The notes under the pieces are model-generated. The model was given only the letters and a program-made list of their open reading frames with translations. It searched no databases and was not told the origin of the DNA. A program made the translations under genes and the position numbers. Shown one piece after another: positions 63,750 through 64,000 of a stretch of DNA of 64,000 nt; the first letter of the stretch is position 1, and each line of letters begins with the position of its first letter. The DNA comes from Siphlonurus alternatus. Taxonomy: Eukaryota; Arthropoda; Insecta; Ephemeroptera; Siphlonuridae. Location: positions 4,103,501-4,167,500 of the forward strand of contig OX463782.1 in assembly GCA_949825025.1 (NCBI GenBank), written 5' to 3'.

Positions 63750-64000
63750 AGAGTTAAACAGAGAAACAACAGAGAGAGCTGCGTCACACCATGTCCGAGG
63801 ACGCTACATGTAAGACGATCCTCACTATGAAAAGTCGTAAGTCCGTGTCACTAACGTCACACCTAGCTCGCTCCCGTATACAAAACCTTCGCTTCTGATG
63901 TGTCAGCTTAACTATAGTTAGGTAACAACAGTAGTTATATGATCTACCAAGTACAACTAGATTAACATAACAATATCAATAAGAAAATATAAATAATCTG
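63750..64000. other. Right edge: possible but unsupported short frame
   Basis: CACACCATGTCCGAGGACGC gives an ATG in good context at 63791 with a 35-codon frame and donor-like GTAAG words inside it. Length is too short to call and no family is recognised. The last 100 bases are AT-rich. Confidence 0.3.

Larger units (their letters stand above)
28535..64000. other. Giant intron or intergenic space after exon 15 (>35 kb)
   Basis: The donor AGG|GTAAGT at 28535 opens a region with no convincing coding exon on either strand; frames over 60 codons here are AT-rich chance frames or lie in repeats. Because exon 15 ends mid-Ig, at least one more exon must follow, so this is most likely intron. Candidate internal promoters are annotated separately. 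Confidence 0.7.

Noticed and set aside
28535..64000. Second half of Ig8 or kinase exons within the window
   Set aside because: No splice-bounded frame with a DxGxYxC or kinase motif was seen by eye. A profile search is still needed, since an exon under 60 codons could be missed.

Overview
The window is eukaryotic and almost certainly arthropod, most likely insect. It is AT-rich DNA packed with palindromic MITEs and long CT/GA/TA microsatellites, and every intron I can define is GT-AG. It carries one long multi-exon gene on the + strand. I recognise the gene as Unc-89/obscurin, the giant M-line (sarcomere) Ig/Fn3 scaffold. Evidence for this is the intracellular I-set Ig domains with one embedded Fn3, a basic Arg/Ser-rich linker in front of the first Ig, and resemblance of the Ig8 stretch around GDPKPEVMWLRDWLR to insect Unc-89 as I remember it. 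I could not search a database, so species and family are not confirmed.

Layout. Bases 1-28534 hold 15 exons. Joined, they give 9999 nt, exactly 3333 codons in one frame with no stop. Both gene ends lie outside the window: the SH3-DH-PH end expected for the family would be to the left, and the remaining Ig domains and kinases to the right. Exon 1 (at least 6963 nt) has no Ig or Fn3 domain. It contains about 13 degenerate repeats of about 39 residues, then roughly 110 copies of a 12-13-residue Lys/Ala/Glu helix repeat, then a basic Arg/Ser-rich tail. Exons 2-7 encode Ig1-Ig4, exon 8 a linker, exon 9 a domain-less phase 1-1 candidate cassette exon, exons 10-11 an Fn3 plus Ig5, exons 12-14 Ig6-Ig7, and exon 15 the first half of Ig8.

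Bases 28535-64000 contain no convincing coding exon. This is probably one giant intron (over 35 kb) interrupting Ig8, although a non-coding or separate gene start inside it is possible. It holds many MITEs, including several with clean TTAA or TA target-site duplications. It also has a 5S-rRNA-like sequence, retroposon tails, CpG-rich islands, a cluster of nuclear-receptor half-sites, and two short candidate 5' exons (48859-48921 and 56075-56139). Each of those begins at an arthropod TCAGT initiator and ends at a good splice donor; they may be alternative promoters for shorter isoforms.

How the parts fit: the protein would join a very long charged helix to a chain of Ig/Fn3 modules. The helix array has visibly grown by recent internal duplication (a 465-nt block repeated 702 nt apart), so its length is probably variable. 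No tRNA, CRISPR array, operon or autonomous transposase gene was seen.
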